A DNA stretch of 64,000 bases from Propionibacteriaceae bacterium (GTDB taxonomy: Bacteria; Actinomycetota; Actinomycetes; Propionibacteriales; Propionibacteriaceae). Made by a program: the position numbers and the translations under genes. The stretch spans positions 434,001-498,000 of the forward strand of contig JADKFR010000002.1 of assembly GCA_016717345.1 (NCBI GenBank). The letters run 5' to 3'. Under the pieces are notes generated by a model. That model had not been told where the DNA came from and ran no database searches. It worked only from the letters and a program-made list of their open reading frames with translations. Shown here piece by piece: positions 9,182 through 17,827 of the stretch; position 1 is the first letter of the stretch, and each line of letters starts with the position of its first letter.

Positions 9182-9244
9182 AGCAGGCCGGGGGCTAGGC
9201 CGGGCCCCCGGCCACCATCACTCTCACCGAATCGGAGGAATCCC

Positions 9245-9565
9245 ATGTGGCGATTTGCCGTTGGGAATGATCAGGGCGGGCACCCCACGTGGTGGTTGTA
9301 CGCCGAAAACAGCAAGATGGTTGCGTGGTCCGGGGAGTCGTTCGCCTCGCTCTACAACGCAAAGAGGGCCGCCGAGTCGTTCAAGGCCGGCGCCATCACC
9401 GCTCGGTATGAGGTCTATGCCGACGCCGCGGGGAAGTGGCGTTGGCGCGCGTGGCGCGGTTCCGACAAGGTGGCCGCCTCAGGAGAGTCGTTCTTCAGCC
9501 GCGCATCGGCTGAGTCGGCGGCGGAGAACGTCCGCCGGAACGCCGGCGGAGCACAGATCCCGTAG
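9245..9565 (+). CDS. DUF1508 (YegP-like) protein
   Basis: A 106-residue protein with two repeats of the DUF1508/YegP fold: residues 1-50 (degenerate, ending ASLYNAKRAAESFK) and residues 55-100 (YEVYADAAGKWRWRAW, then SGESFFSRASAESAAENVRR). The family is widespread, small and of unknown biochemical role. GGAGGAATCCC before the ATG is a good ribosome-binding site. It follows the 45-aa basic protein on the same strand with no terminator seen between them. Confidence 0.85.
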   Translation: MWRFAVGNDQGGHPTWWLYAENSKMVAWSGESFASLYNAKRAAESFKAGAITARYEVYADAAGKWRWRAWRGSDKVAASGESFFSRASAESAAENVRRNAGGAQIP

Positions 9566-10175
9566 GTAGGGCTAGGCGGTGGGCGTCCAAGCAGGTGGGT
9601 CGCCCACCGCTCTTGGCGAGCGTGCCCTTAGCGTGCCCCTAGCCTGCGGTCTGCTGCGTATTGGAGCGGAACCGAGCGAGGTGGCCTGAACCGGCAAAGG
9701 GGCTAGTCAACGTCGCGAAACCGCCTGCTGCTTGGGCTATCGACGTCACGGGCCAGTCGTCGCCTATTTCGTTCAAGTCCAGTTAGGCCCACCAGTAGAT
9801 TGCCTGTTTGGCTAGGGCAAACAGTTTCGGAGGTTCCTCGTGGGGAACTTCTGGGGAACTTTGACGATCACCTGTTGACCTCGCCGTACGGCCTAGCGTC
9901 GATACGAGGGGTCAAGATTCGATCGGCGGTCACATCGCCAATGTCCTCCTGTGTGAGCGTGGGTGCTGTAGCGTCGCCATCCCGAGGGCATCCAGACCTC
10001 CCGGCGCCGGAGTCAGAGAGGGGCCCCGGGTGGCCGTACACGAACAGGAAACGGATCGTCCTCGCCACTTCTCGATCCTCGCAGCACTCCGCGACGAGTG
10101 GCCGTATTGAGCGTGAGGTTCACTCTCGGAGTGCTGTAAGACTAGGGGATCGACGACAGCGGAGGAGGGTGGGCC
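9566..10175. other. Non-coding gap containing an att-like site
   Basis: No convincing gene is present in these 610 bases. Short open frames on both strands have no ribosome-binding site and no recognisable composition. The only recognisable element is the tRNA-Ile 3'-end fragment at 9770-9794. A GGAGGAGGGT just before 10176 belongs to the next gene. Confidence 0.5.
9770..9794 (+). other. tRNA-Ile 3'-end fragment, probable attachment site
   Basis: The 25 bases begin CGTTCAAGTCC and end TTAGGCCCACCA. They match the T-loop, the 3' side of the T-stem, the acceptor 3' strand and the encoded CCA of bacterial tRNA-Ile. The upstream 50 bases cannot form the rest of a tRNA: no matching 5' acceptor strand or T-stem 5' strand is present. 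A 3' tRNA fragment alone is the typical relic left where an integrase inserted an element at a tRNA gene. No integrase gene adjoins it here and no second copy was seen in the window. Confidence 0.55.
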
Positions 10176-11319
10176 TTGGAGGGAATGCACACTCCGGATC
10201 TGCACTATGTGATTCCGGGGTGGGGTGAGAATCGATGGAGCGATCTACTGGCCTCGCTTATCAAGACCGATCCCGGGCCGATGGAGCGGTTGCTCGGTGT
10301 GGTCGCGGATGACGTGCATCGCGAGATCTCGATTCCAGGCGCTCGGCCGCGGACCTCAGACCGACTCGATCTCCTTCTGACTCGAGGTGGTCGTCAGGTC
10401 GCTGTCATAGAGGTCAAAGTGCTCTCGGACGTTGGCATCGATCAACTTGCTCGTTATCGGGCAGCTTTCCCCGATGCGGGTACCTACTGTGTCCTCCATC
10501 TTGGTGCCCTGCCACCGAGCCTCGGATCCGAGGTTCATTGGCAGGTGCTCACGTGGGAGTCGGTTCTCGGCGCGTACTCCTCCAGCGACCATCCTTGGGT
10601 CGCCACGACTGCCCGTGCTTGGCTTGAGCAGATGGGTTCCTTGGTTCCGCAGGTGGATGCGGGCACGGTTTGGAACGACGTTCCCGACGATGCTGCCGGC
10701 CTTGAGCTCGCGTTGCGTGCGCGCGTTGCCTGGCTCGCCCGCCAACTCCAGAAGTCCCGGCTCAGGGCCGACGTCGTCCAGTCGTCTGGAGGCGGTCTTT
10801 GGGTTCTCAGGTTCTGGGCTGACACACCGATCCCCAACCTGCGCGTCCAGGTGGAGGTGCAGGAGGGCATGGCGGCATATGAGTGGCGATTCGACCCCAA
10901 TCGCCGCTATCGAGACAGGATCCGGGGGCCTGCTCCTCTGCTGGGGCTTCGCTTGGGCGACGTCGACACTTCCGAATCGTTCGACTGGGGGCTCCTACGT
11001 GACGTGTTCACCGAGCATGTCCTTGATGATGCCGGTGAACCTCGTTCGGGCCTGCCATGGCAGTTGACGGCCGCAAGTCCGCGGCATCCTACCGACCGAG
11101 CAGCTTGGCGCGCCATGGTCGAGTCCGGGGGGCCAAATTGGCTCGGCAAGGGCTTCGGCATGGCGGTCGCCACTCAGAAGTACCATGAGTGCCTCTTCGG
11201 TGCACGTCTGCAGTTCCCCTGCGACCATGAGGATGGGCGAAATACGCGACGGGCTCACCCGCCTGGAGCCGCTCGTGGTGGCCATGGCCCGCTCGGTGAA
11301 CGCCACCCAAAGAACCTGA
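10176..11319 (+). pseudogene. PD-(D/E)XK nuclease-like protein, 3' frameshift
   Basis: About 380 residues. The region SDRLDLLLTRGG followed by QVAVIEVKV fits the D...ExK core of the PD-(D/E)XK nuclease superfamily; similar stand-alone proteins occur near defence genes. The start is TTG 10176, with GGAGGAGGGT upstream; ATG 10185 is the alternative. The frame open to 11366 turns to unlikely Arg/His-rich sequence after about base 11231. The neighbouring frame reads MGEIRDGLTRLEPLVVAMA and stops at 11319, which looks like the true C-terminus, so a one-base shift near 11229-11233 is likely. The nuclease call rests on a short motif. Confidence 0.6.
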
Positions 11320-11455
11320 CATCCGAGCGACGTCATACCGAACAACACCCCGCGCGCGGCATTTAGGTTAGACGTGCCCCCGCGGGTGGCCTGATCTGCG
11401 GCTGGGACACGGTGTGATCCCTTGACTTTGAGCGGTCACCGGCGAGGGCACTTCG

Positions 11456-12315
11456 ATGATGAGCGGTGTCCCTGTTCGGGAACTTGGAGCCCTTCGCGGG
11501 GACTTCTTCTTGGAGAATGTCTGGGCCATGCCGACTCCGATTCGAAGCTGACCGATACGGCCGGACATTGGCAGGCGTCTTCGAGGCGGGGGCCTTGGTG
11601 AACGCCGACATCGCCGCCGCAGGAATCGGAATCGCCGTGATCTTCGAGCCGAATCGCAAGTTCATTGACGCGGTGCTCCGGGGCCAGGATGCCGCTCGAT
11701 CACGAAGAGGTGGGCCTCTACAGCAGAGCGCTCGCATTCACCCTCCTGCCCAGGTTGAGCAGGCCGCGGCCCAACTGGAGACGCTCTCCACCGAGTTGTC
11801 AGCCACGTCGGGCGAGGTCGCGATCGTGTTGGCCGGCGTCGACTCAGCCCTCTTGGCCGCGCAGGCGACTCGGTTGTCACTCGAGCGGACCGACGATCCC
11901 ATCCACGCTGGCGCCTACGAAGCGGTGAGGGGCGACCTCCGGACCCGTCTGCAAGGGGCAATTCAACACGGGGAGTCGATGCGGACCTGGCTGGCTCTCG
12001 AGCACCAACGACTGGCCAAGGCAGAGCGGAGAGCCGAGCGGAAGGCGGCCGAGGCCGAGGCGGCCCGCCGAGCGGTGGCGCGCGAGGCAGCCGAACGTGA
12101 AGCAGCCGAACGCAGGCGCGAGGGAAAAGAGGCAGCGGACCACTTCACCGCGGACGTCCTCCGAGCCTGCGTCGTCCGATCCGTATCCGGGCTACACGGG
12201 TCCCGCGATGCTACGCACCCGGAGGGAAGACCTGGAAGCCCTGCTCTTGAGACGGCTTGGCTTGGGAAACCCATCAGGTGAGCGCGATCAGCGAGGGGCG
12301 GTGATGTTCCCATGA
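11456..12315 (+). pseudogene. Decayed coiled-coil protein gene
   Basis: Pieces of one protein can be followed through several frames. The start is ATG 11456 (MMSGVPVRELGALRG). A shift near 11535 leads to FEADRYGRTLAGVFEAG, then near 11690-11740 to EEVGLYSRALAFTLLP, then to a long helical stretch with repeated REAAEREAAERR. A last shift near 12150 gives LRTRREDLEALLLRRLG and the stop at 12315. That stop overlaps the next ATG (ATGA at 12312), the sign of a once-coupled operon. The function is not recognised. At least four shifts make it non-functional as written. Confidence 0.5.
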
Positions 12316-12339
12316 CTGTGGGGATGGTAGGGAACCTGG

Positions 12340-12344
12340 CCTTG
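12340..12344. repeat. 5-bp target-site duplication of the IS21 element
   Basis: CCTTG lies directly left of the element (12340-12344) and again directly right of it (14510-14514). Confidence 0.85.
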
Positions 12345-12415
12345 TGTCGATGCCGCGTGAATACTGACCCCGTGGCGCCGAGTGAATGTTGACCCCCCTC
12401 GGACAGAGTGAGGGA

Positions 12416-13675
12416 GTGATCAGCGTGGAGGATTGGGCCGAGATTAGACGGTTGCACAAGTCGGAGGGGTTGGCGATCAAGGCGATCGTTCGCCGGTTGG
12501 GGGTGGCCCGGAACACGGTTCGGGCTGCGTTGGCGTCGGATGAGCCGCCCCGGTATGAACGCGGGCCGTCGGGGTCGGTGCTGGACGGTTTCGAGCCGCA
12601 GATCAGGGCGTTGCTGGCGGCGACCCCGTCGATGCCGGCCACGGTGATCGGTGAGCGGATCGGCTGGGAGTTGTCGGCGTCGGCGCTGCGGGCGCGGGTC
12701 GCGGTGTTGCGGCCGTTGTACGCGCCGTCGGACCCGGCCGACCGCACCGAGTACCGGCCTGGGGACATCGTGCAGTGCGACCTGTGGTTCCCGCCCAGGG
12801 TGGTGCCGGTCGCGGCGGAGGTGCTCGTCGGGCCGCCGGTGTTGACGATGGTGGCGGCCTGGTCGGGGTTCATCGCTGCGGTGTTGTTGCCGACCCGGCA
12901 GTCCGGGGACCTGCTGGCCGGTATGTGGCAGCTGCTGGCGGGTAGCTTCGGCGCCGTCCCGCGGATGTTGGTGTGGGACAACGAGGCCGGCATCGGGCAG
13001 CATCAACGGCTGACCGTCGGGGCGCGGGCGTTCGCGGGCACCCTGGGGACCAGGATCTATCAGACCCGTCCCCGCGACCCCGAAGCCAAGGGGGTGGTGG
13101 AACGCGCGAACGGGTATCTGCAGACGTCGTTCATGCCGGGTCGGGAGTTCACGTCGCCGGCGGACTTCAACACCCAGCTGGACGGGTGGCTACCGCGGGC
13201 CAACGAGCGCCTGCTGCGACGCACGGGCGCCCGCCCGGTCGATCGGCTGGCCGCCGACCGGGCGGCGATGACGAGTTTGCCGCCGGTGCCGCCGCGGGTG
13301 GAGTGGACCGACCGGGTCCGGTTGGGTCGTGACTATTACGTGCGGGTCGCCGGGAACGACTACTCGGTGGACCCGACGGTGATCGGCCGGTTCGTCGATG
13401 TCCGTTGCGGGCTGACCCTGGTGACGGTGGCCTGCGCCGGCCTGTCGGTCGCCTCCCACCCGCGGTGTTGGGACCAGCGGCGCACCATCAGCGACCCGGC
13501 ACATGTCGCGACCGCGCACACGCTCCGCACCCAGTACCGGACCCAGCGGGCGAAGGGGCCGGCCACAGCCCACACGGCGGGTGAGGAGGTCGGCGTGCGG
13601 CCCCTGAGCGACTACGACGAGCTGTTCAACCTGCCTGTTACGCCTGCCGGTACCGGCAATGGGGCGGTGGCCTGA
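12416..13675 (+). CDS. istA: IS21-family transposase IstA
   Basis: The transposase of the element, about 420 residues. It begins with a helix-turn-helix (LHKSEGLAIKAIVRRLGVAR, near residues 14-33), followed by an rve-type DDE integrase core. The catalytic acidic residues are expected in GDIVQCDLWF, in VWDNEAGIG and in the EAKGVVERANGYL stretch. I chose GTG 12416 (VISVEDWAEIRRL), the usual family start, although ATG 12386 is in frame. The stop overlaps the istB start (TGATG at 13673-13677), normal for IS21 coupling. No frame break is seen. Confidence 0.92.
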   Translation: MISVEDWAEIRRLHKSEGLAIKAIVRRLGVARNTVRAALASDEPPRYERGPSGSVLDGFEPQIRALLAATPSMPATVIGERIGWELSASALRARVAVLRPLYAPSDPADRTEYRPGDIVQCDLWFPPRVVPVAAEVLVGPPVLTMVAAWSGFIAAVLLPTRQSGDLLAGMWQLLAGSFGAVPRMLVWDNEAGIGQHQRLTVGARAFAGTLGTRIYQTRPRDPEAKGVVERANGYLQTSFMPGREFTSPADFNTQLDGWLPRANERLLRRTGARPVDRLAADRAAMTSLPPVPPRVEWTDRVRLGRDYYVRVAGNDYSVDPTVIGRFVDVRCGLTLVTVACAGLSVASHPRCWDQRRTISDPAHVATAHTLRTQYRTQRAKGPATAHTAGEEVGVRPLSDYDELFNLPVTPAGTGNGAVA

Positions 13676-14436
13676 TGACTGCCACCCTGAAGGACCTCAC
13701 CGGCGAGATCGCGTTCCTGGCGCGGGAGTTGAAGACCCCCGTGATCGCCGACACGTTCACCACCCTGGGCGACCAGGCCCGCACCGAGGGCTGGTCCCAT
13801 GAGGAGTACCTCGCCGCCGTGCTGGGCCGCCAGGTCGCCTCCAGGACCGCGAACGGCACCCGGCTGCGGATCGCCGCCGCCCACTTCCCGGCGGTCAAGA
13901 CAATCGAGGACTTCGTGTTCGACCACGTCCCCGCCGCCACCCGGGACGTCATCGCCCACCTGGCGACCACCACGTTCGTCCCGAAACGCGACAACGTGGT
14001 CCTACTCGGCCCGCCCGGCACCGGCAAGACCCACCTGGCGATCGCCCTGGGCAGGAAAGCCGCCGAAGCGTCCAATCCGGTCTTGTTCGACTCCGCGACC
14101 GGGTGGATCAACCGGCTCGCCCAGGCGCACGCCGCCGGCAGCCTGGACCGCGAACTCCGCCGGCTCAAACGCTACCGAGCACTCATCATCGACGAGGTGG
14201 GCTACCTGCCGTTCGACACGACCGCCGCCGCCCTGTTCTTCCAACTGATCGCATCCCGGTATGAGACCGGGACGGTCATCGTCACCTCGAACCTGCCCTT
14301 CAGCCGGTGGGGCGAAACCCTCGGCGACGACGTGGTCGCCGCCGCCACCATCGACCGCCTCGTCCACCACGCCCACGTCATCGCCCTCGACGGCGACTCC
14401 TACCGCACCCGCGGACACCGCAAACCAACCAAATAG
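13675..14436 (+). CDS. istB: IS21-family helper ATPase IstB
   Basis: A 253-residue AAA+ ATPase of the DnaC/IstB group that guides IstA target choice. Walker A is GPPGTGKTH (near residue 112), Walker B LIIDEVGYLPF (near 173), and sensor 1 is TSNLPFSRWGE. Full length and uninterrupted. Its ATG overlaps the istA stop. The C-terminus GDSYRTRGHR is typical of the family. The element end follows within 75 bases. Confidence 0.95.
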   Translation: MTATLKDLTGEIAFLARELKTPVIADTFTTLGDQARTEGWSHEEYLAAVLGRQVASRTANGTRLRIAAAHFPAVKTIEDFVFDHVPAATRDVIAHLATTTFVPKRDNVVLLGPPGTGKTHLAIALGRKAAEASNPVLFDSATGWINRLAQAHAAGSLDRELRRLKRYRALIIDEVGYLPFDTTAAALFFQLIASRYETGTVIVTSNLPFSRWGETLGDDVVAAATIDRLVHHAHVIALDGDSYRTRGHRKPTK

Positions 14437-14712
14437 AACAACAACAAACCAGCGAAGGGGGTCAATATTCGGTCGGCAGCAGGGGGTCAATTTTCAGTCG
14501 GCGTTGACACCTTGCTGGCTGCCGGCTGTTTGCTGCTGGCCGGCGTAATCCGCCTGATGTCCGCGAGAACGACCTGGTCATCCTCTGCGCGAAAGCAACG
14601 CGGGTCATCCTGGTAGCTCTGTCGAACCTCGGGGCCTCATGGGGTGGCCGCTGGTGACTGTCACGAGCAGCCGCCATCCTCCGAGCGCTTGCGGTCTGTC
14701 AGGAGGATCGCC

Positions 14713-14937
14713 GTGGCGCCCGGCAAGCCGCTGCCGGATTACTTACCCGAGTTGGAAGCCGTGGTGGAGCGTCTGCATGGCAAGGGCTGGGTGCCCGAAC
14801 CGTATGCCCTGTCAGACCAGACCTTGGTGTTTGCCTTCGATCCACATGACGCGGGCGGCCGCCGCCCTGAGCATCGAGACGCTCAACCGACTCCCAGTGA
14901 GCCGTTGTTCGAACAACTCAGATTCCCAACTGGGTAG
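14713..14937 (+). CDS. Small hypothetical protein
   Basis: A 74-residue frame starting GTG 14713 with AGGAGG seven bases upstream, so translation is plausible. It begins VAPGKPLPDYLPELEAVVER and continues LHGKGWVPEPYALSDQTLVF. I do not recognise the family. It starts about 100 bases after the end of the IS21-split small gene and is on the same strand. Confidence 0.45.
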   Translation: MAPGKPLPDYLPELEAVVERLHGKGWVPEPYALSDQTLVFAFDPHDAGGRRPEHRDAQPTPSEPLFEQLRFPTG

Positions 14938-14953
14938 GACCAGATTCCCAACT

Positions 14954-15938
14954 CTAGAAGCCAGGAAACGCGGTGCACGAAGCCGGAACCCCCGAGGCGA
15001 TGACACTGGCGTCAACACGGATGGTCTTCCCTGCTTCGAGGAGTGCCGGGTACTCCGAGGTACCACCGATGATCACGCCGTTGGCATCAAAGCACGCAAT
15101 GCCGAGGCGTAGGTCAGCCAGGTCCTGATCTGTGTCGTTGACGACTTTGAAGACCGCAACCGGACTCCCGGAATCGTCCGTGAGGATCTCCTTGGACACA
15201 ATGGGCGCCAGCGATTCCCGCGGGGGCTCTCCATCGCTATAGCTGGACAAGCTCACCGAGGTGTCCACGCTCACCACTTGGCCGTTGCTGACCTCTGTAG
15301 ACAGCGGAAGTGCAATCTGCTGCCCGGTCCAGTCCGCTGTCTCGACCTGTTCCTCTGTGGCGAGGATGTCGCCCTTCGCGTCGAAAGTTCATGCTGACGG
15401 TTACGGTTCGCCCAATAGCTGACGCCTCGCGCACCTCGACGATCGCAATGCCCTGTGCATACTCGTCGATCTGCCCAAACCCGGCGGCCACCAGGCCGAC
15501 TGCCTCGCCCGGCCGTTGTTTCACTCTGGGTCTCGCTGCTGCAGGGCTTTCCGCAGTCTGGGCGGGTGCCGTTGGCGGAACCGGCGGCCGCACAACTGCT
15601 ACCGCGCTCCAAGCCAGAAGGGCGCCAGCAACCGACACGGCGAGCGCGGCGACGCCGAGACCGAGTGGAGCCCATCCCGCCACCGCTTGCTTCCCGTCGA
15701 GGTTCACGCCAGGCGACATCACTCGGTCGGGCTCGTATGTTGGCCATTGGGGTTCTGGGCGGGCAGCCTCGGCATTGGAAGAGGCTGCATGCTGGCGTCG
15801 GCGCCATGTCCACCTGCCGACGGTCCACGCGCCCCAGCCGGCCACCACGGCCGGCATCAGGAGGACTGCGAGAACCATCCCGAAGTCAATTTCGAGGACC
15901 GCAATCATTGGCTGGTAGTTGAAGTGGTTGACAGTCAT
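14954..15938 (-). pseudogene. Membrane protein with FxLYD-like C-terminal domain, one frameshift
   Basis: Two overlapping frames join into one protein of about 325 residues. It starts at ATG 15938 (MTVNHFNYQPMIAVLEIDFG). One transmembrane segment lies near residues 13-38, a second near 85-110 (LGVAALAVSVAGALLAWSAV), then a Pro/Ala linker. The C-terminal domain (AVFKVVNDTDQDLADLRLGI, CFDANGVIIGGT, LLEAGKTIRV) resembles FxLYD domains, which are extracytoplasmic beta-sandwiches. The frames meet at the AAA run 15384-15386: removing one base joins VTVSMNF to DAKGDILATEEQ. This looks like a homopolymer error or a one-base mutation. Function is unknown; a membrane-anchored surface protein is inferred. 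Confidence 0.65.
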
Positions 15939-16539
15939 GGTCTCGAAGTCCTTTTGGTGTTCTCGATGTGGTGCTATCTGGTCAGCCCGGTGGGCCTGGT
16001 GCCCGCAGCGGCCACTCTGCTCGCATCGCGTTGCGCTCGGCCGCCGGGATTGTCGATGCGGTCCGCAAGCATTGCTTGCAGGCCCTGACGGACTGAACGG
16101 GAAGCAGATACCTCCTGGCGAAGCGCCAAGTGAGAGTAGTCGACTTCGTGATGGGTCGACCTCCGCCAGCCTCATCATCATGGCATCAACCCCACATCGG
16201 AAGACTGGGCGTGACATGCACGAGCAGGCAAGAGCGGACGTTGGGACGCGCACGGCGCCGCCGAAGTGTCACGGTGCGCGAAGGTTCTCCCAGGTGCCGT
16301 AGACGAGACGTCGCGCGGGAAGGTCAGCGTTCGTGCCGGCCGTCTTGAACGGCCTCCCGTTGTCGTCGATCACGATGTCGACGTTCCGCCCGTCCACGAT
16401 GAGCGGGAGCCGCAGAGTCCAAGAGAAGAGGTCTTCGCCAGAGGCGAACGCCCGCACCAGAACTTGCTCCACGCCACTGCCGCGTTCCTCTCACTGGGCA
16501 ATGTATCGTGGCAAGAAGGCACTATGACGGGGCCTTAAG
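15939..16539. other. Gap without a convincing gene
   Basis: About 600 bases with only short frames. A 67-codon minus-strand frame (16269-16472, containing LRLPLIVDGRNVDIVIDDNG) could be a remnant of a larger gene, but it has no clear start signal or recognisable family. Confidence 0.35.
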
Positions 16540-17280
16540 GTGCTATTCTCCCTCTTTGTGAGCTTCCAGAATTTCCTGCATCAATATCAAAGTGACAAGG
16601 AGAGAGTTGCGCCTCGTGATCCGGAGGACGTAGAAGCTCGGCATTCGGCAGCGCAGCAAGCGCGCTCTCAACTGGCCGAATGTGCTGCACATATGAGGAA
16701 GTCCCTGCCAATCGAGGGGCCTTTTCCACTCAGGACTTTTGAAGCGGGACTCAGGCCCGGCCCTCCGCTTGAAAGCATCGTGAGATATGCGCCGGCGAGA
16801 AAAGTCGGACGTTTCGGAAGGACCGAACCTTACCCGGTCCCTCGCCTCTGGCATTCGGAGAGGATAGTCGAAGAAGCATTTGGCTGGCGTCTGGGTGTTA
16901 CTCACAGTCGCCAATTAGCACTCGCTACAGACGGAGCCTTGATCGGCTTCTCCTATGTAGGGTTCTCAATCACACATCACCCGATCAATAGCGACGAATT
17001 CCCAGAATTTCATCCATGGCCAGATTCCCAGGCTCTCTTGAGCAGCGCCAGGTTTGATGCTGGCATAGTGACCACTGAAACGTGGGTCAAAGCAGACTTG
17101 GATAACCCGGGATGGAGCCGCGTTCCCGTACGAATCGCGCATCATCGCATCCATCTCAGCAAGGAACGGCGTTTCGGACATGTCGGAATGACTACCACCA
17201 CACACGCAGTTGGGATCCGCGCGGAAAGCAGATATTGTGACCATGGGCCGGATTCGCCTCCACCATGGTTGAGCGTATGA
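16540..17280 (+). CDS. Hypothetical protein in lower-GC DNA
   Basis: An uninterrupted frame of 246 codons, longer than expected by chance at this composition. No family was recognised and no motif stands out; the middle contains VEEAFGWRLGVTHSRQLALA. A GTG at 16540 and another at 16558 are possible starts, neither with a strong ribosome-binding site. Base composition is noticeably lower in GC than the flanking genes, which suggests foreign origin. Reading frames on the opposite strand are shorter and overlap it, so strand is not certain. Confidence 0.4.
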   Translation: MLFSLFVSFQNFLHQYQSDKERVAPRDPEDVEARHSAAQQARSQLAECAAHMRKSLPIEGPFPLRTFEAGLRPGPPLESIVRYAPARKVGRFGRTEPYPVPRLWHSERIVEEAFGWRLGVTHSRQLALATDGALIGFSYVGFSITHHPINSDEFPEFHPWPDSQALLSSARFDAGIVTTETWVKADLDNPGWSRVPVRIAHHRIHLSKERRFGHVGMTTTTHAVGIRAESRYCDHGPDSPPPWLSV

Positions 17281-17827
17281 ACTTGCAGCAGAGACACACA
17301 GCCCTTAGGGCTATTAATCCCGAACAAGCACAACGTGCATGGGGGGTTCCAAGTCGAGGGCGCCGCGATACCTTATCTAAGTGGCTTAACGTGCGTCGTC
17401 ACGGCCATAAATCGGCGACTCCACCAACCGCAGGGCGGCGGCGGGTAGCCGTTCTCGTGGGGGCTTCATCGAAATCATCAGAACGAGACAAAGGCAAGTC
17501 GTGCATCAGGCAAAAACAGGATGCTCGGGAGGCTTCTGAAGTGGTTGTCGACATCTTCCGGTTGAGGCTGAGGTGTAGCGTCCCAGGAGAATTCTTCACA
17601 GGGGGTCTGAAACGGGGGGACAGAGTCGGCGATAGACCGTTGTGCAGCGACCGTCAGGGGCCCAACCATGCCTCAGCGCACCTTGTGCCGCGACCGGAGA
17701 TCGCTCTCAACTGCAGCTGACTGAACTGAGCTGTGGGTGACACCCTGTGTGATATGATTGGCGAAAGGCACTTGGTTCGTTGGCTGATGCCGGACCCAGT
17801 GATTTCAGCAGGGGTTGGGGTGCGTGC
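17281..17827. other. Gap upstream of the SIR2 gene
   Basis: No supported gene in about 550 bases. A 151-codon frame (17265-17720) is rich in Arg and Ser, has no start signal and overlaps the preceding frame, so it is not listed as a gene. The promoter of the following three-gene system should lie here. Confidence 0.35.

Larger units (their letters stand above)
12345..14509 (+). mobile_element. IS21-family insertion sequence
   Basis: A complete element of 2165 bp. Its ends are imperfect inverted repeats (12345-12371 and 14483-14509) that agree at 21 of 27 positions and begin TGTC. Each end also carries a second inner copy of a TGAA...TTGACCCC-like motif, the multiple terminal repeat typical of IS21. 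It is flanked by a 5-bp duplication CCTTG (12340-12344 and 14510-14514). Both genes, istA and istB, are open and overlap. The intact ends, genes and target repeat indicate a recent insertion. Confidence 0.93.
12312..14616 (+). pseudogene. Tiny membrane protein gene split by IS21-family element
   Basis: Joining 12312-12344 to 14515-14616 (removing the insertion element and one copy of its 5-bp target repeat) restores an uninterrupted 44-codon frame. It begins MTVGMVGNLALLAAGCLLLA and ends SSSARKQRGSSW before a TAG at 14614-14616. It has one hydrophobic segment and a basic C-terminal tail. Its start overlaps the stop of the upstream coiled-coil gene by ATGA. Function is unknown. The clean restoration of the frame is good evidence that the element landed inside a gene. 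Confidence 0.55.

Noticed and set aside
9700..9794. A complete tRNA-Ile gene
   Set aside because: Only the 3' end matches; no 5' acceptor strand, D-arm or anticodon arm can be folded.
11963..13006. 347-codon minus-strand frame across istA
   Set aside because: Composition is dominated by Arg, Pro and His, and it covers the certain istA gene and the IS boundary.
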